Shown: positions 17,343-26,808 of the stretch, one piece after another
Position numbering within the stretch: the first letter of the stretch is position 1
Layout of the letters: each line of letters opens with the position of its first letter
Assembly (NCBI RefSeq): GCF_003431825.1
Contig: NZ_CP020083.1
Span: forward strand, 310,001 to 374,000
DNA from: Blastomonas fulva
GTDB taxonomy: Bacteria; Pseudomonadota; Alphaproteobacteria; Sphingomonadales; Sphingomonadaceae
Length of the DNA: 64,000 nt
Direction: 5' to 3'
The notes under the pieces: model-generated
What the model saw: only the letters and a program-made list of their open reading frames with translations
Told to the model about the DNA's origin: nothing
The model's database searches: none
Translations under genes and position numbers: made by a program

Positions 17343-17359
17343 TTATAATCCGATTATAA
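17343..17359. promoter_or_regulatory. Operator-like palindrome upstream of lasso precursor
   Basis: TTATAATC-C-GATTATAA is a perfect 8-bp inverted repeat around one central base, 76 bp upstream of the precursor start. Each arm contains TATAAT, so it may overlap the -10 region of a promoter. A partly similar string (ATAATCGGAT) occurs near 17670. Confidence 0.5.
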
Positions 17360-17505
17360 TTGGTTCTAGCAGATCTAAAACGTGACCGAGCAATAGGAAA
17401 CGCACGTCGGATGCACGTACTGACACCTTTAGCTGTACGCCTGGACATGCGTGTCAGAACCCGGTCACACGCCGATATTAAATCAGCGTTTGTCAATACT
17501 GACTC

Positions 17506-17541
17506 ATCCGGTTCCAGCCGCAAGGACAATTAGAACCGGAT
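17506..17541. repeat. Inverted repeat, 9-bp arms
   Basis: ATCCGGTTC (17506-17514) and GAACCGGAT (17533-17541) face each other across 18 bases. It could be an integrase arm-type site or a regulatory dyad of the island; the function is unknown. Confidence 0.35.
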
Positions 17542-17798
17542 CCGGATGCATCGATTCAATCTTGGTGGGTTGAACCTTTTCACTAGAAGCACCCACCGCC
17601 GCTCGAACGACTGCTGAGCGCGCATCACCGCACTACAATCATCTTTCTGGAAACATTACTTTTTCCCATAATCGGATGGAATTATCGCGCATCTTTGAGG
17701 CGAGAAAATTCAGCCCCAACCAGTGCGACGGGTTCGCCTACAGCTTTGCCGGACGATGATAACAGGTGATATCATCGACGGATGCATGCAAAGAAGCT

Positions 17799-17832
17799 TC
17801 GCGGTCAAGCCGAGCAAGCAGCTTGACCGCGA
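17799..17832 (-). terminator. Strong hairpin after the integrase gene
   Basis: TCGCGGTCAAGC and GCTTGACCGCGA form a perfect 12-bp stem with a 10-base loop, starting 36 bp past the integrase stop. On the minus strand a pyrimidine stretch with CTTCTTT follows, consistent with a terminator. Confidence 0.6.
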
Positions 17833-17867
17833 TTACGAACCTACAGATCATCGTGATGCGAGTTCAT

Positions 17868-19019
17868 TCAGCTTTCCTTGTCACAGTAGGCGGCCCATCC
17901 CGCCATCATGACGCGCCTCTTCTCCAGCAGGTTGCCGCGCCGGTAAGCTGCCTCAGTCTTGTTTGCCACGACGTGCGCCAACGCCGCCTCGGCAACATCA
18001 CTGGGATGCTCCGTCTCCTCGCTCACCCAATCGCGAAACGATGAGCGAAAGCCGTGCGGTGTGTACGGCTGGCCCATCTCCTTCATCAGCTTGGACAGCG
18101 TCATGTCAGACAAGGGCTGCATATTCTTGAAGCCGGGAAACACATAGGGCGACTCCCGAAGGCGAAGTTGCTTGCAACGGCGCAGGATACGCATTGGGCG
18201 GGAGGCCAGAGGGACCACATGTTCGCGAAATGCCTTCATCCGTTCCTTAGGGAGGGTCCAGAGGCCGTCTTCGAGGTCAACCTCATCCCAGGTCATGCCG
18301 CGCACCTCGCCAGACCGGGCAGCCGTGAAGATGGCAAACTCCAGCGCCAGACGGCTAAAAGATTCTCGTGACCGCAACTTCTGGACGAATTTCGGCACCT
18401 TCTCGTAGGGCATGGCAGGAAAGTGGCCATCACGGCGCGGCTGACGCGGCAGGCCTTTGGTGATAGCGCGCATCGGCGCTTCGGTATCGCGATAGCCGGA
18501 CGCATATGCCCAATCTAAAACTACCCCTACCCGCTGCCGGACCCTTCGTGCCGTTTCCGGCTTTGTCAGCCAAATTTCGGCGAGAAGGTCACGGATCATG
18601 GGCCCCGTGATCCTGTCGACCTTCATCTTGCCGATGAAGGGAAACGCATATGCTTCAAGGGTTCGCATCCACTGGCCGTGGTGCTTGCCATTGCGCCAGG
18701 TCTTCGAGTGAACCTCATAGACCCGCTGCGCTGCATCCTTAAAGCTCGGCACGGCGTCGACCTTTCGCCGCTCGAACTGCGGGTCGAGGCCCATCTCGAC
18801 CTGGCTTCGTACTTCGCGCGCCCGTTCGCGGGCATCAACCAGGCTAACCTTGCTGCAGCTACCCAGGCCAAAATCTCTCCGGTCGCCCTTGTGCTGCACC
18901 CGGCAAACCCAGCTGCTGCTCCCTCCCGGCCTCTCATAGCGATAAAGGCCGTCACCGAACCCTACTCGGCGGGTGGTCTGGCTCCTGGTAGCAGAGCCTG
19001 TCTTGGAAGTCGTTTTCAT
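17868..19019 (-). CDS. Tyrosine recombinase/integrase (P4-like)
   Basis: A site-specific integrase of about 383 residues. The N-terminal arm-binding domain (DGLYRYERPGGSSSWVCRVQ) precedes a SAM-like core-binding domain. The catalytic domain has Arg in SGEVRGMTWDEVD, HGFRSSFRDW (H-x-x-R), a second His in LAHVV and the Tyr in TEAAYRRGN. ATG 19019 is used because the conserved part follows closely; in-frame starts at 19031 and 19082 exist. The gene lies 143 bp from the 3' end of tRNA-Ser, the classical attachment target, so it marks the edge of an integrated element extending leftward. Which of the genes to the left are its cargo is not proven. Confidence 0.92.
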   Translation of the reverse strand: MKTTSKTGSATRSQTTRRVGFGDGLYRYERPGGSSSWVCRVQHKGDRRDFGLGSCSKVSLVDARERAREVRSQVEMGLDPQFERRKVDAVPSFKDAAQRVYEVHSKTWRNGKHHGQWMRTLEAYAFPFIGKMKVDRITGPMIRDLLAEIWLTKPETARRVRQRVGVVLDWAYASGYRDTEAPMRAITKGLPRQPRRDGHFPAMPYEKVPKFVQKLRSRESFSRLALEFAIFTAARSGEVRGMTWDEVDLEDGLWTLPKERMKAFREHVVPLASRPMRILRRCKQLRLRESPYVFPGFKNMQPLSDMTLSKLMKEMGQPYTPHGFRSSFRDWVSEETEHPSDVAEAALAHVVANKTEAAYRRGNLLEKRRVMMAGWAAYCDKES

Positions 19020-19161
19020 GGAGGTGATCATAAAATTTGTTCCCACATTTGCAAAAATGTCGGCCTGGACGACGTGGGACACATTTGGATCCGAATCACC
19101 AGCGTAACCCGCAGGAAAGCTGGACGTCTGGAGCCAGTCAGGGATTTTGTGGGATTAGTAC

Positions 19162-19252
<91 letters not shown>

Positions 19253-19434
19253 GGCCTGGCTGGGTCAGGGAACATGCCTTGACGCCCGAACGGGTTCCCG
19301 CAGTGCAGAAAGCGATGTGGTCGATCTGCGGGAAGGCGGGCCATTAGCGCAGGCATTGCGGCTTGCCAAGGGGAAACCTGCTGTGCAGATGCGGAAAGCT
19401 TGTATGCTGCGGCGCAACACCCTAGATTGAGGAT

Positions 19435-19833
19435 ATGAGCAACAATTCCTTCCGATCCGGCAATGACGATGCGTCGGGGGTCACCCAGTCTCCCGGCGGC
19501 GTGATCATGCCGCGCATATCCCGCGCGCGCTATGCGATTGGCGATGTGGTGCGGCATCGCATCTTCGATTTCCGCGGGGTGGTATTCGATATCGACCCCG
19601 TGTTCGCCAACAGCGACGACTGGTACGAATCGATTCCCGAAGAGCTGCGCCCTGCCAAGGACCAGCCCTTCTATCACCTGTTCGCCGAGAATGCGGAGAA
19701 CAGCTATATCGCCTATGTCAGCCAGCAGAACCTCGTGACCGACGACAGCGGCGAGCCGGTCGATCATCCCGCAGTGCCGCAATTGTTCGGTCCGTTCAGC
19801 GATGGTCGCTACCGCCTGCGCACGATGCACTGA
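19435..19833 (+). CDS. hspQ: HspQ/YccV-like hemimethylated-DNA-binding domain protein
   Basis: 132 residues. The conserved domain begins at ARYAIGDVVRHRIFDFRGVVFDIDP and continues through DQPFYHLFAEN and AYVSQQNL. HspQ proteins tune Lon protease and bind hemimethylated DNA in enterobacteria. The first 24 residues are not conserved, so ATG 19507 is an alternative start. It stands alone between the tRNA and the convergent permease gene. Confidence 0.9.
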   Translation: MSNNSFRSGNDDASGVTQSPGGVIMPRISRARYAIGDVVRHRIFDFRGVVFDIDPVFANSDDWYESIPEELRPAKDQPFYHLFAENAENSYIAYVSQQNLVTDDSGEPVDHPAVPQLFGPFSDGRYRLRTMH

Positions 19834-19863
19834 TTTTCGGCCGTATCCGGGTTTAAGCCCGGA

Positions 19864-20742
19864 TCAGGAGCGCAGCTTCCATCCCGAGCGCAGCAATGCG
19901 TAGCAGGCAAAGCCCAGCGCGACGTTGATCGCCAGCAACAACCCCGCGCCCAGCAGCAGCGGCGAATCGGCCGAGCCGATGAAGCCATAGCGGAAGCCCG
20001 AGATCACGTAGAAGAACGGGTTGGCGTGGCTGAGCGTGCGGAACGCTGGTGCCATCGCCTCGACCGAATAGAAGGTCCCCGAAAGCAGCGCGAGCGGGGC
20101 GACCACGAAGTTGGTGATGGCAGCGGCGTGATCGAACTTCTCGGCCCATACCGATGTCAGCACGCCCATGAACGCCAGCATCATCGCGCCCATCAGCCCG
20201 AACCACAATATTGCCAGCGGATGCTGCGGAGTCACGTCGATCCCCGGCCACAGCAGCATCGCCAGCCACACCGCTGCGCCGACCAGAAACGCGCGAGTGA
20301 CCGCGGCGATGACCAGCGACACCAGCACTTCAAGCTCGGACAGCGGCGGCATCAGATAATCGATGATCGTGCCCTGGATCTTGCCGACCAGCAGCGAGAA
20401 GCTGGAATTGGCAAAGCTGTTCTGCATCATCGCCATCACGATCAGCCCGGGGGCGAGGAAATCGGCGAAGGGCACGTCCAGCACGGTGCGTCCGCTGCGC
20501 CCCAGAGCGACCGTGAATATCACCAGATACAGCATGGTGGTGATCGCCGGAGCCCAGATGGTTTGCAACTGGACCTTGAAGAACCGGCGCACCTCTTTCA
20601 TATAGAGGGCTTTCAACCCTCCCCAGTTGATCGTGCCAATCCGGACGGTGCCTGGCTCTGCAAAGGCCGGACCCGTTCCCAATTCGGGCCGATTGCCCGC
20701 CGCAGCAGCGGCGGCGGAGGGATTTGGTGCTTGATCGTTCAT
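19864..20742 (-). CDS. ABC-2 type transporter permease
   Basis: A 292-residue integral membrane protein with six predicted helices and the ABC-2 permease signature region (PFADFLAPGLIVMAMMQNSFANSSFS). No ATP-binding subunit is encoded in the window on either side, so its partner is elsewhere. The N-terminus (about 45 residues) is Ala/Pro-rich and cytoplasmic. It is divergent from gcrA. The substrate is unknown. Confidence 0.88.
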   Translation of the reverse strand: MNDQAPNPSAAAAAAGNRPELGTGPAFAEPGTVRIGTINWGGLKALYMKEVRRFFKVQLQTIWAPAITTMLYLVIFTVALGRSGRTVLDVPFADFLAPGLIVMAMMQNSFANSSFSLLVGKIQGTIIDYLMPPLSELEVLVSLVIAAVTRAFLVGAAVWLAMLLWPGIDVTPQHPLAILWFGLMGAMMLAFMGVLTSVWAEKFDHAAAITNFVVAPLALLSGTFYSVEAMAPAFRTLSHANPFFYVISGFRYGFIGSADSPLLLGAGLLLAINVALGFACYALLRSGWKLRS

Positions 20743-20810
20743 GGTGGTTGCGCCTATCGGCGGACACCAGACCGGGCAAGCCCCAATTGGTCAAGAAGGA
20801 ATTGCTGTTC

Positions 20811-21563
20811 ATGTCATGGACCGACGAGCGCATCGATCAGCTCAAAACCATGTGGGAAAAAGGCCTCACCGCCAGCCAGATCGCTGAAGAGCTGGGCGGG
20901 GTCAGCCGTAACGCGGTGATCGGCAAGGCGCACCGCCTTGGCCTGAAGTCCCGTCCCTCGCCGGTGAAGCCGGGCGAGGCCAAGCCCAAGCCCGCCAAGA
21001 AGGCGGAGGCACCCAAGCCCGCCAAAAAGGTCGAGGCTGAGGCTGCGAGCGATGCGCCGCCGTTCAAGGTCGACGCTCCTGCCCAGCCCGTGCGCGGCGC
21101 CGCGCCGGCACCAGCCCCTGCACCTGCACCTGCTCCGCGCCCTGTCGAAGCCGCCGATGTGGCCGATGACGCGGACGAAGGCGATCTGGATGCCGGAGCC
21201 GACGCCGTTGCAGCCCCCAAGCCGCAGCCGCGCATCGTCTCGGTCGGTCCCGGCGGGTTCTTGCGTCAGGGCCCCGGCGACCAGCAGGCGCCGATTCCGC
21301 CTGCCCCGCCGCGCCGTCTGGTCCCTGCCCGTCCGAGCGCAGAGATTGCCGACAAGACCACATTGCTCGATCTGACCGACCGCATCTGCCGCTGGCCGAT
21401 GGGTCACCCGGGCGAGCCGGATTTCCACTTCTGCGGCCAGGCGGTCAATCCGGGCTTCCCGTACTGCGTGGAACATTGCGGCCGTGCCTATCAGGCCCAG
21501 CTGCCCCGCGGCACGCGTCGCCCGCCCCCGCCCATGCCGTTCGGCGGACCACGCGTCCGCTGA
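20811..21563 (+). CDS. gcrA: GcrA cell cycle regulator
   Basis: 250 residues. It starts MSWTDERIDQLKTMWEKGL with a helix-turn-helix (SQIAEELGGVSRNAVIGKAHRLGL). A long Ala/Pro/Lys linker follows, and the C-terminal sigma70-interaction domain contains CRWPMGHPGEPDFHFCG and its Cys residues. GcrA binds CcrM-methylated GANTC promoters with RNA polymerase in alphaproteobacteria. The linker is longer than in Caulobacter. An upstream in-frame start (20724) lacks family sequence. Confidence 0.95.
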   Translation: MSWTDERIDQLKTMWEKGLTASQIAEELGGVSRNAVIGKAHRLGLKSRPSPVKPGEAKPKPAKKAEAPKPAKKVEAEAASDAPPFKVDAPAQPVRGAAPAPAPAPAPAPRPVEAADVADDADEGDLDAGADAVAAPKPQPRIVSVGPGGFLRQGPGDQQAPIPPAPPRRLVPARPSAEIADKTTLLDLTDRICRWPMGHPGEPDFHFCGQAVNPGFPYCVEHCGRAYQAQLPRGTRRPPPPMPFGGPRVR

Positions 21564-21638
21564 TCAACCTTCGATAGCGGCGGATAAGTCCGGCAGCGTG
21601 CTTGCCGGACCGCTGCATTGCGCCCTATAGCAGGCGGC

Positions 21639-23630
21639 ATGTCAGACGATCTGTTCGCAAAATCGCACGCCCCTGCCGAAACCTATGATGCCTCTGCGAT
21701 CGAGGTGCTCGAGGGGCTTGAGCCGGTGCGGCGCAGGCCGGGCATGTATATCGGCGGCACCGACGAGCGCGCGCTGCATCATCTGGCCGCCGAGGTCCTC
21801 GATAACTCCATGGACGAGGCGGTGGCAGGCCATGCCAGCCGGATCGAGGTCACGCTGCGCCCGGGCAACCATCTGACGATCAGCGACAACGGCCGCGGCA
21901 TCCCTGTCGATCCACACCCCAAATTTCCCGGCAAATCGGCGCTCGAGGTGATCCTCACCACGCTGCATTCGGGTGGCAAGTTCTCGGACAAGGCCTATGC
22001 CACCAGCGGCGGTCTGCACGGCGTCGGCGTGTCGGTGGTCAATGCGCTGTCGACCGAACTCCTGGTCGAGGTCGCGCGCAACAAGGAATTGTACGCGCAG
22101 CGCTACTCGCGCGGCGCGCCGCTGGGCCCGCTCGAGAAGGTGGGCGCTGCCCCCAACCGTCGGGGTACGACGATCAGCTTCGTGCCTGACGAGGAAATCT
22201 TCGGCGCAGGCGCAAAGTTCAAGCCCGCGCGGCTGTTCGCGCTCGCGCGCTCGAAGGCGTATCTGTACGCTGGCGTCGAGATCCGCTGGAAATGCGATGC
22301 CGAACTGTCCGACGACAAGGTGCCGCAGGAGGCGGTGTTCCAGTTCCCCGGCGGGCTTGCCGATCACCTGCGCGAGCAACTGGGCGGGCGCGAATGCGCG
22401 ACCTCGGATTTCTTCGCCGGGCGGCAGGATTTCCCCGATGGCAAGGGCCGGGTCGAATGGGCGGTCGCCTGGCCATTGTGGAGCGACGGCAGCTACAGCT
22501 ACTATTGCAACACCATCCCGACCCCCGATGGCGGAACGCACGAGTCAGGGCTGCGCGCGGCGATCCTGAAAGGGCTGCGCGGCTTTGGTGAGCTGATCGG
22601 CAACAAGAAGGCGACGCAGCTTACCGCCGAGGACGTGATGACCGGCAGCGAACTGATGCTCTCGGTGTTCATCCGCGATCCGCAGTTCCAGAGCCAGACC
22701 AAGGACCGGCTGACCTCGCCCGAGGCGGCGCGTCTGGTCGAGAACGCAGTGCGCGACCATGTCGACCACTTCCTCACCGACAATATGGAGCGCGGCAAGG
22801 CGCTGCTCGGGCTGGTGCTCGAGCGGATGGACGAAAGATTGAAGCGCAAGGCCGAACGCGAGGTCAAGCGCAAGACCGCGACGAGCGCGCGCAAGCTGCG
22901 CCTTCCCGGCAAGCTCACCGATTGCAGCAACGACGGCACCGGGGTCGAGGGCGCGGAAACCGAGATCTTCATCGTCGAGGGCGACAGCGCGGGTGGCTCT
23001 GCCAAGCAGGCGCGCGACCGCAAGACCCAGGCGATTCTGCCGATCCGCGGCAAGATCCTCAACGTCGCTTCGGCCAACAGCGCCAAGATCGGCGCCAACC
23101 AGGAAATCGCCGATCTGGCGCTTGCGCTGGGCTGCGGGACCGGCAAGCATTGCGACCCGGGCCAGCTGCGCTACGACCGGATCATCATCATGACCGACGC
23201 CGATGTCGACGGCGCGCATATCGCGACCTTGCTGATGACTTTTTTCTTCCAGGAGATGCCCGATATCGTCAAGGCAGGGCATCTGTACCTCGCCCAGCCG
23301 CCGCTCTACCGGCTCGTGGTTGGCGCCAAGAGCTGGTACGCGCGCGACGATGCGCACCGCGCCGAGCTCGAACGGACGATCCTCAAGGGCAAGAAGGTCG
23401 AGGTCAGCCGCTTCAAGGGGCTGGGCGAGATGAACCCCGGGCAGCTCCGCGAGACGACGATGAACCGCCAGAGCCGATCGTTGCTGCGGGTCACGCTGCC
23501 GCCCAATTACGAGCAGTATTCTGCGGTCAAGGAGCTGGTTGGCGAGCTGATGGGCAAGAACCCCGAGCACCGCTTCAACTTCATCCAGAACCACGCGGCG
23601 CAGGTCGACCGTGAAGCGATCGACGCATAG
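21639..23630 (+). CDS. parE: DNA topoisomerase IV subunit B
   Basis: About 663 residues. The GHKL ATPase motifs (EVLDNSMDEAVAGHA, DNGRGIP, GGLHGVG) and the TOPRIM motifs (FIVEGDSAGGSAKQARDRK, MTDADVDGAHI) are complete. Length and the short C-terminus (NPEHRFNFIQNHAAQVD) fit ParE rather than the longer GyrB. It decatenates chromosomes together with ParC, which is not in this window. ATG 21639 begins the conserved protein. Its last 20 bases overlap the next gene. Confidence 0.93.
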   Translation: MSDDLFAKSHAPAETYDASAIEVLEGLEPVRRRPGMYIGGTDERALHHLAAEVLDNSMDEAVAGHASRIEVTLRPGNHLTISDNGRGIPVDPHPKFPGKSALEVILTTLHSGGKFSDKAYATSGGLHGVGVSVVNALSTELLVEVARNKELYAQRYSRGAPLGPLEKVGAAPNRRGTTISFVPDEEIFGAGAKFKPARLFALARSKAYLYAGVEIRWKCDAELSDDKVPQEAVFQFPGGLADHLREQLGGRECATSDFFAGRQDFPDGKGRVEWAVAWPLWSDGSYSYYCNTIPTPDGGTHESGLRAAILKGLRGFGELIGNKKATQLTAEDVMTGSELMLSVFIRDPQFQSQTKDRLTSPEAARLVENAVRDHVDHFLTDNMERGKALLGLVLERMDERLKRKAEREVKRKTATSARKLRLPGKLTDCSNDGTGVEGAETEIFIVEGDSAGGSAKQARDRKTQAILPIRGKILNVASANSAKIGANQEIADLALALGCGTGKHCDPGQLRYDRIIIMTDADVDGAHIATLLMTFFFQEMPDIVKAGHLYLAQPPLYRLVVGAKSWYARDDAHRAELERTILKGKKVEVSRFKGLGEMNPGQLRETTMNRQSRSLLRVTLPPNYEQYSAVKELVGELMGKNPEHRFNFIQNHAAQVDREAIDA

Positions 23631-24978
23631 CCGATCGCACCATCCGTCTGTCGTTCCCCAGCGGTGGGGAGTCCGGGCGCTCGTCATCGCTGCGTGGATG
23701 AGCCCCTTCATGGTCGCCGCCCAGACGCCCCCGCCGCCCTCGCCTGCATCGCAAACGCTTTTCGACCAGCCCGCTGCCAATGTTCTTGCGCTGATGCAGG
23801 GCAAGGCTGCGGCGCCGGACATCTTCGACCCCGCGTTTCTTACCGCGGTCCCTCCCGAGCAATTGACCTCGGTGATCGCCTCGCTCAAGACGCAGTTCGG
23901 CGAGCCGCAGACCCTCGAGGCGGTGCGGCGGATGGACGTGCGATCGGCCAGCATCGATATTCGCTTCGACAAGGCGGTGGTCACCTTCACCATCGGCGTG
24001 CTCGACGGAAGGCTCTCGGGGCTGTTCATCACAGGATCGCGCACCCAGGGCGACACGATGGAGCAGATCACCGCAGATATCGCCGCGTTGCCCGGTCGCA
24101 GCGGCTTTGTCGTGCAACAGCTGACCCCCAGCGGTGCGCAGACCATCGCCAGCCACCGCCCGGATGAGCGCTTTGCCATCGCCTCGGTGTTCAAGCTGTA
24201 CGTACTTGCCGAGATCGACCGGGCGGTGCGCGCGGGCGAGCACCGATGGAGCGATGTGCTGCCCCTGTCGCAGAAATCGCATCCCTCGGGAATCGCGCAG
24301 GATTGGCCCGACGCCGCGCCGATGACGCTGCAGACGCTGGCGACGCTGATGGTTTCGGTCAGCGACAACAGCGCCACCGACACGCTGATCGCCGCCATAG
24401 GCCAGGAAAAACTTGCTGCGATCGTCCGCGCGAGCGGACACTCCCGGCCGTCGGACATGATCCCGCTGCTCTCGACCCAGGCGGTGACGGGGCTGAAGAT
24501 GCCAGCGAACGCGGCGCTGCGCGACCGCTTCCTCGCCGCGGACGATGCCGAACAGACACGCCTTGTCGCCGATGCGGGCGACACGTTGCGGCTCAAGAAC
24601 CTTGATCTTGCAGTCTATACCGGCGGCCCCAACCAGATCGACACGATCGAATGGTTTGCCAGCCCCGCCGATGTCGCGCGGCTGCTGGCGATGCTGGAGC
24701 GCGATGGCGACCCGGTGACGCGCGCGATCCTCAAGGTCAATTCCGGGATTCCTCCGGTCAACGCCGGACGCTGGGCGTATCTGGGTTACAAGGGCGGGTC
24801 GGAGCCCGGGATCATGGGCATGAGCTTTCTCGCCCGCACGAAGCAAGGCGACAGCTATGTGATCACGGCTTTTGCCAACAACCCCGCCGCCGATATCGAC
24901 CAGCCCGGCTTTATCCAGCTGATGACCCGGCTGCTCGATCGGCTGGCTACTGGCGATGCGCCAGCCACTCGTCCCTGA
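23611..24978 (+). CDS. Exported class A beta-lactamase-like serine hydrolase
   Basis: 455 residues with an N-terminal membrane/signal segment (about 20-37). Residues 40-150 form an extra domain resembling DUF3887-type modules. A class A penicillin-recognising fold follows, with S192-V-F-K195, S251-D-N253 and K394-G-G. The Ambler Glu166 region is not obvious, so true beta-lactamase activity is doubtful; related proteins are D,D-peptidases or esterases. It overlaps parE by 20 bp and probably shares its transcript. It converges with the acetyltransferase gene, overlapping it by about 32 bp. Confidence 0.85.
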   Translation: MKRSTHSRSHHPSVVPQRWGVRALVIAAWMSPFMVAAQTPPPPSPASQTLFDQPAANVLALMQGKAAAPDIFDPAFLTAVPPEQLTSVIASLKTQFGEPQTLEAVRRMDVRSASIDIRFDKAVVTFTIGVLDGRLSGLFITGSRTQGDTMEQITADIAALPGRSGFVVQQLTPSGAQTIASHRPDERFAIASVFKLYVLAEIDRAVRAGEHRWSDVLPLSQKSHPSGIAQDWPDAAPMTLQTLATLMVSVSDNSATDTLIAAIGQEKLAAIVRASGHSRPSDMIPLLSTQAVTGLKMPANAALRDRFLAADDAEQTRLVADAGDTLRLKNLDLAVYTGGPNQIDTIEWFASPADVARLLAMLERDGDPVTRAILKVNSGIPPVNAGRWAYLGYKGGSEPGIMGMSFLARTKQGDSYVITAFANNPAADIDQPGFIQLMTRLLDRLATGDAPATRP

Positions 24979-25489
24979 GCAGACCGAAGATCAGGCTATC
25001 ACGCACGCCGATATGCGTTTCCCATTCGGCGCGCAGATAGCCTTCGCGGACAAAGCCCATCGACGTCAGCAGGCCGATCGAGTGAATGTTTTCAGGATCG
25101 GTATCGGCAAACACGCGGCGCTGGCCTTCGGTCACCAGCAACTGGTCAAGCACCATCGCCACCGCTTCGCGTGCAATCCCCTGCCCCCAGGCCGGGCGCG
25201 CCAGGATATAGCCGATCTCGCTGACGTTCTCGCGCCGGTCATGCGCGGCGACCCAGCCCAGCGCGATGTCTTCGCCGGCCCGCGTGATCGCCCAGCTGCG
25301 CCAGTTGCCCACCGCCGCCGGTTCCAGATAGGTGCGGGTTTCCTCGACCGACCGGTGCGGGCCCGACGACCACCAGGTCATCAGCGCTTCGTCGGAAAGC
25401 ACGGGAAACAGCGCTGCAGCATCGTCGCTCCGCACCTGACGCAGCACCAGCCGCGCGCTGGTCAGCACCGGCATCGCCACCGTGCTCAT
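24947..25489 (-). CDS. GNAT family N-acetyltransferase (RimJ/RimL type)
   Basis: 180 residues. It begins MSTVAMPVLTSARLVLRQV, with the acetyl-CoA loop ARPAWGQGIAREA and the strand-helix ENIHSIGLLTSMGFVREGYLR. This subgroup acetylates protein N-termini or small molecules; the substrate is not predictable. It is coupled to the upstream LysR gene by ATGA overlap. A longer frame upstream is the reverse of lysR and is not coding. Confidence 0.88.
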   Translation of the reverse strand: MSTVAMPVLTSARLVLRQVRSDDAAALFPVLSDEALMTWWSSGPHRSVEETRTYLEPAAVGNWRSWAITRAGEDIALGWVAAHDRRENVSEIGYILARPAWGQGIAREAVAMVLDQLLVTEGQRRVFADTDPENIHSIGLLTSMGFVREGYLRAEWETHIGVRDSLIFGLLRDEWLAHRQ

Positions 25490-26298
25490 GTCGCTGTCAG
25501 CGCGTCGACCAGCGCGCGGACCTTTTTCTGCCGCCATTGCGGTGTGGGCGCGACCACCCAATAGGCACGCCGCGCCGGGCGAGCCTCGCCGATCGCCACC
25601 AGCCTGCCTTCGGTCAGATCGCGTTCGGCAAGCAGATAGGGCACGGTCACGCTGCCAAAGCCGGCAATTGCCGCATCCAGCCCCAGTCCTGCATCGGCGA
25701 CCTGCATTACCGCCCTGTCTTCGAAATCTTTGCTGTCTTGTCCGCGGGTGCAGCCGGGCCATTCGATCCCGCGATTGCCATCATATCCGGGCGCAGCCAC
25801 GGTGACGAACTGCGCCGGGCCGATCTGCGCCCCCTCGAGCTCCGCCGGGCCATCGGCAAGCCGGATCGCGCAATCGAGGTTCGCCTCGGTGAAGTCGATG
25901 TCGCTGTCGCCCGAGACCAAAGTGTAGCGGATTTCGGGGTTGTCGGCAGCATAGCCAATCAGCCGGTGGTGCAGCCATTTGGCGGCAAAGTCACGCGGCA
26001 CCGCGATCGTCAGGCGGAAGCTCGACTGGCCTTGCTGCATCGCGCGCACGGCTTCCTCGAACTGCAGGAAACCCCCGCGCAGCGCATCGAGCCCGGCGCC
26101 AGCCTCGTCGGTCAGTTCCAGCCCCTTGGGCGTGCGGCGGAACAGCACGACGCCCAGCATGTCCTCCAGCGCGCGAATCTGCTGACCGACCGCAGCCGGC
26201 GTCACCGCGAGTTCGTCTGCCGCGCGGGTGAAGCTCAGATGGCGGGCGGCGGCATCGAGCACGCGCAGGCCGTTGAGCGGAAGATGGGTACGCTTCAT
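25486..26298 (-). CDS. LysR family transcriptional regulator (GcvA-like)
   Basis: 270 residues. It has an N-terminal HTH (LRVLDAAARHLSFTRAADELAVTPAAVGQQIRALE) and a substrate-binding domain with the GcvA-group pattern (RDFAAKWLHHRLIGYAADNPEI, CAIRLADGP). It is co-transcribed with the GNAT gene that follows. The target genes are not evident. Confidence 0.9.
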   Translation of the reverse strand: MKRTHLPLNGLRVLDAAARHLSFTRAADELAVTPAAVGQQIRALEDMLGVVLFRRTPKGLELTDEAGAGLDALRGGFLQFEEAVRAMQQGQSSFRLTIAVPRDFAAKWLHHRLIGYAADNPEIRYTLVSGDSDIDFTEANLDCAIRLADGPAELEGAQIGPAQFVTVAAPGYDGNRGIEWPGCTRGQDSKDFEDRAVMQVADAGLGLDAAIAGFGSVTVPYLLAERDLTEGRLVAIGEARPARRAYWVVAPTPQWRQKKVRALVDALTAT

Positions 26299-26310
26299 AA
26301 GGAGCGCTGA

Positions 26311-26730
26311 TTAATCGGCAACTGCCGGGGCGACCAGCGGAAAACGCGGAATTTCGACCGCGATCAGCTCATCATCGTCACGCATCATCCGATAGACGCC
26401 TTCCATCCGCCCGGTTGGGGTGGTGAGCGGGCAACCCGAGACATAATCGTGCGACTTGCCCGGAAGGATCACCGGCTGTTCGCCGACCACGCCTTCGCCA
26501 TCGACCTGGTGCACGCCGCCGCGGCCATCGGTGATCACCCAGTGGCGGGTGAGCAGCTGCACGGCGCTGTCGGAATGATTCTCGATACGGATGTGATACG
26601 ACCAGAACCAACGGGCACTGTCCGCGCGCGACCGGTCCGGCAGAAAGCTGACCGCCACCCGCACCGTGATGCCATGCGTGGTGGCAGAGTGGGTGAAGAA
26701 CCTGTCCATGCTGTCTGAAAATCGGTCCAT
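26311..26730 (-). CDS. apaG: ApaG domain protein
   Basis: 139 residues with the ApaG immunoglobulin-like fold: VRVAVSFL, FWSYHIRIENHSDSAVQLLTRHW, GEGVVGEQPVILPG and YVSGCPLTTPTGRMEG. ApaG proteins are small cytoplasmic proteins linked to divalent cation homeostasis in enterobacteria; the molecular role is unclear. A second ATG at 26709 is an equally good start. It lies 12 bp upstream of lysR on the same strand and may lead that transcript. Confidence 0.93.
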   Translation of the reverse strand: MDRFSDSMDRFFTHSATTHGITVRVAVSFLPDRSRADSARWFWSYHIRIENHSDSAVQLLTRHWVITDGRGGVHQVDGEGVVGEQPVILPGKSHDYVSGCPLTTPTGRMEGVYRMMRDDDELIAVEIPRFPLVAPAVAD

Positions 26731-26808
26731 GGCTATAATATGCCTCTTAATCCGTTGAGGCGAAAGGGGGCACGGGAGAAATTCCTGGAAGCGTGCGCCT
26801 GGGCGAGC

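Larger units (their letters stand above)
17267..17867. other. Intergenic region upstream of the lasso precursor
   Basis: No supported gene in about 600 bp; short open frames here look random. It is more A/T-rich than its surroundings. It holds the promoter of the precursor operon, an operator-like palindrome (17343-17359), a 9-bp inverted repeat (17506-17541) and a strong hairpin after the integrase gene (17799-17832). No second precursor was found here. Confidence 0.6.

Noticed and set aside
17267..17867. A second lasso precursor upstream of the first
   Set aside because: The upstream region I translated on the minus strand gave no frame with Thr at -2 before Gly and an acid 7-9 residues on.
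22545..24596. Minus-strand open frame of 683 codons opposite parE and the serine hydrolase gene
   Set aside because: Pure shadow of two well-supported plus-strand genes.
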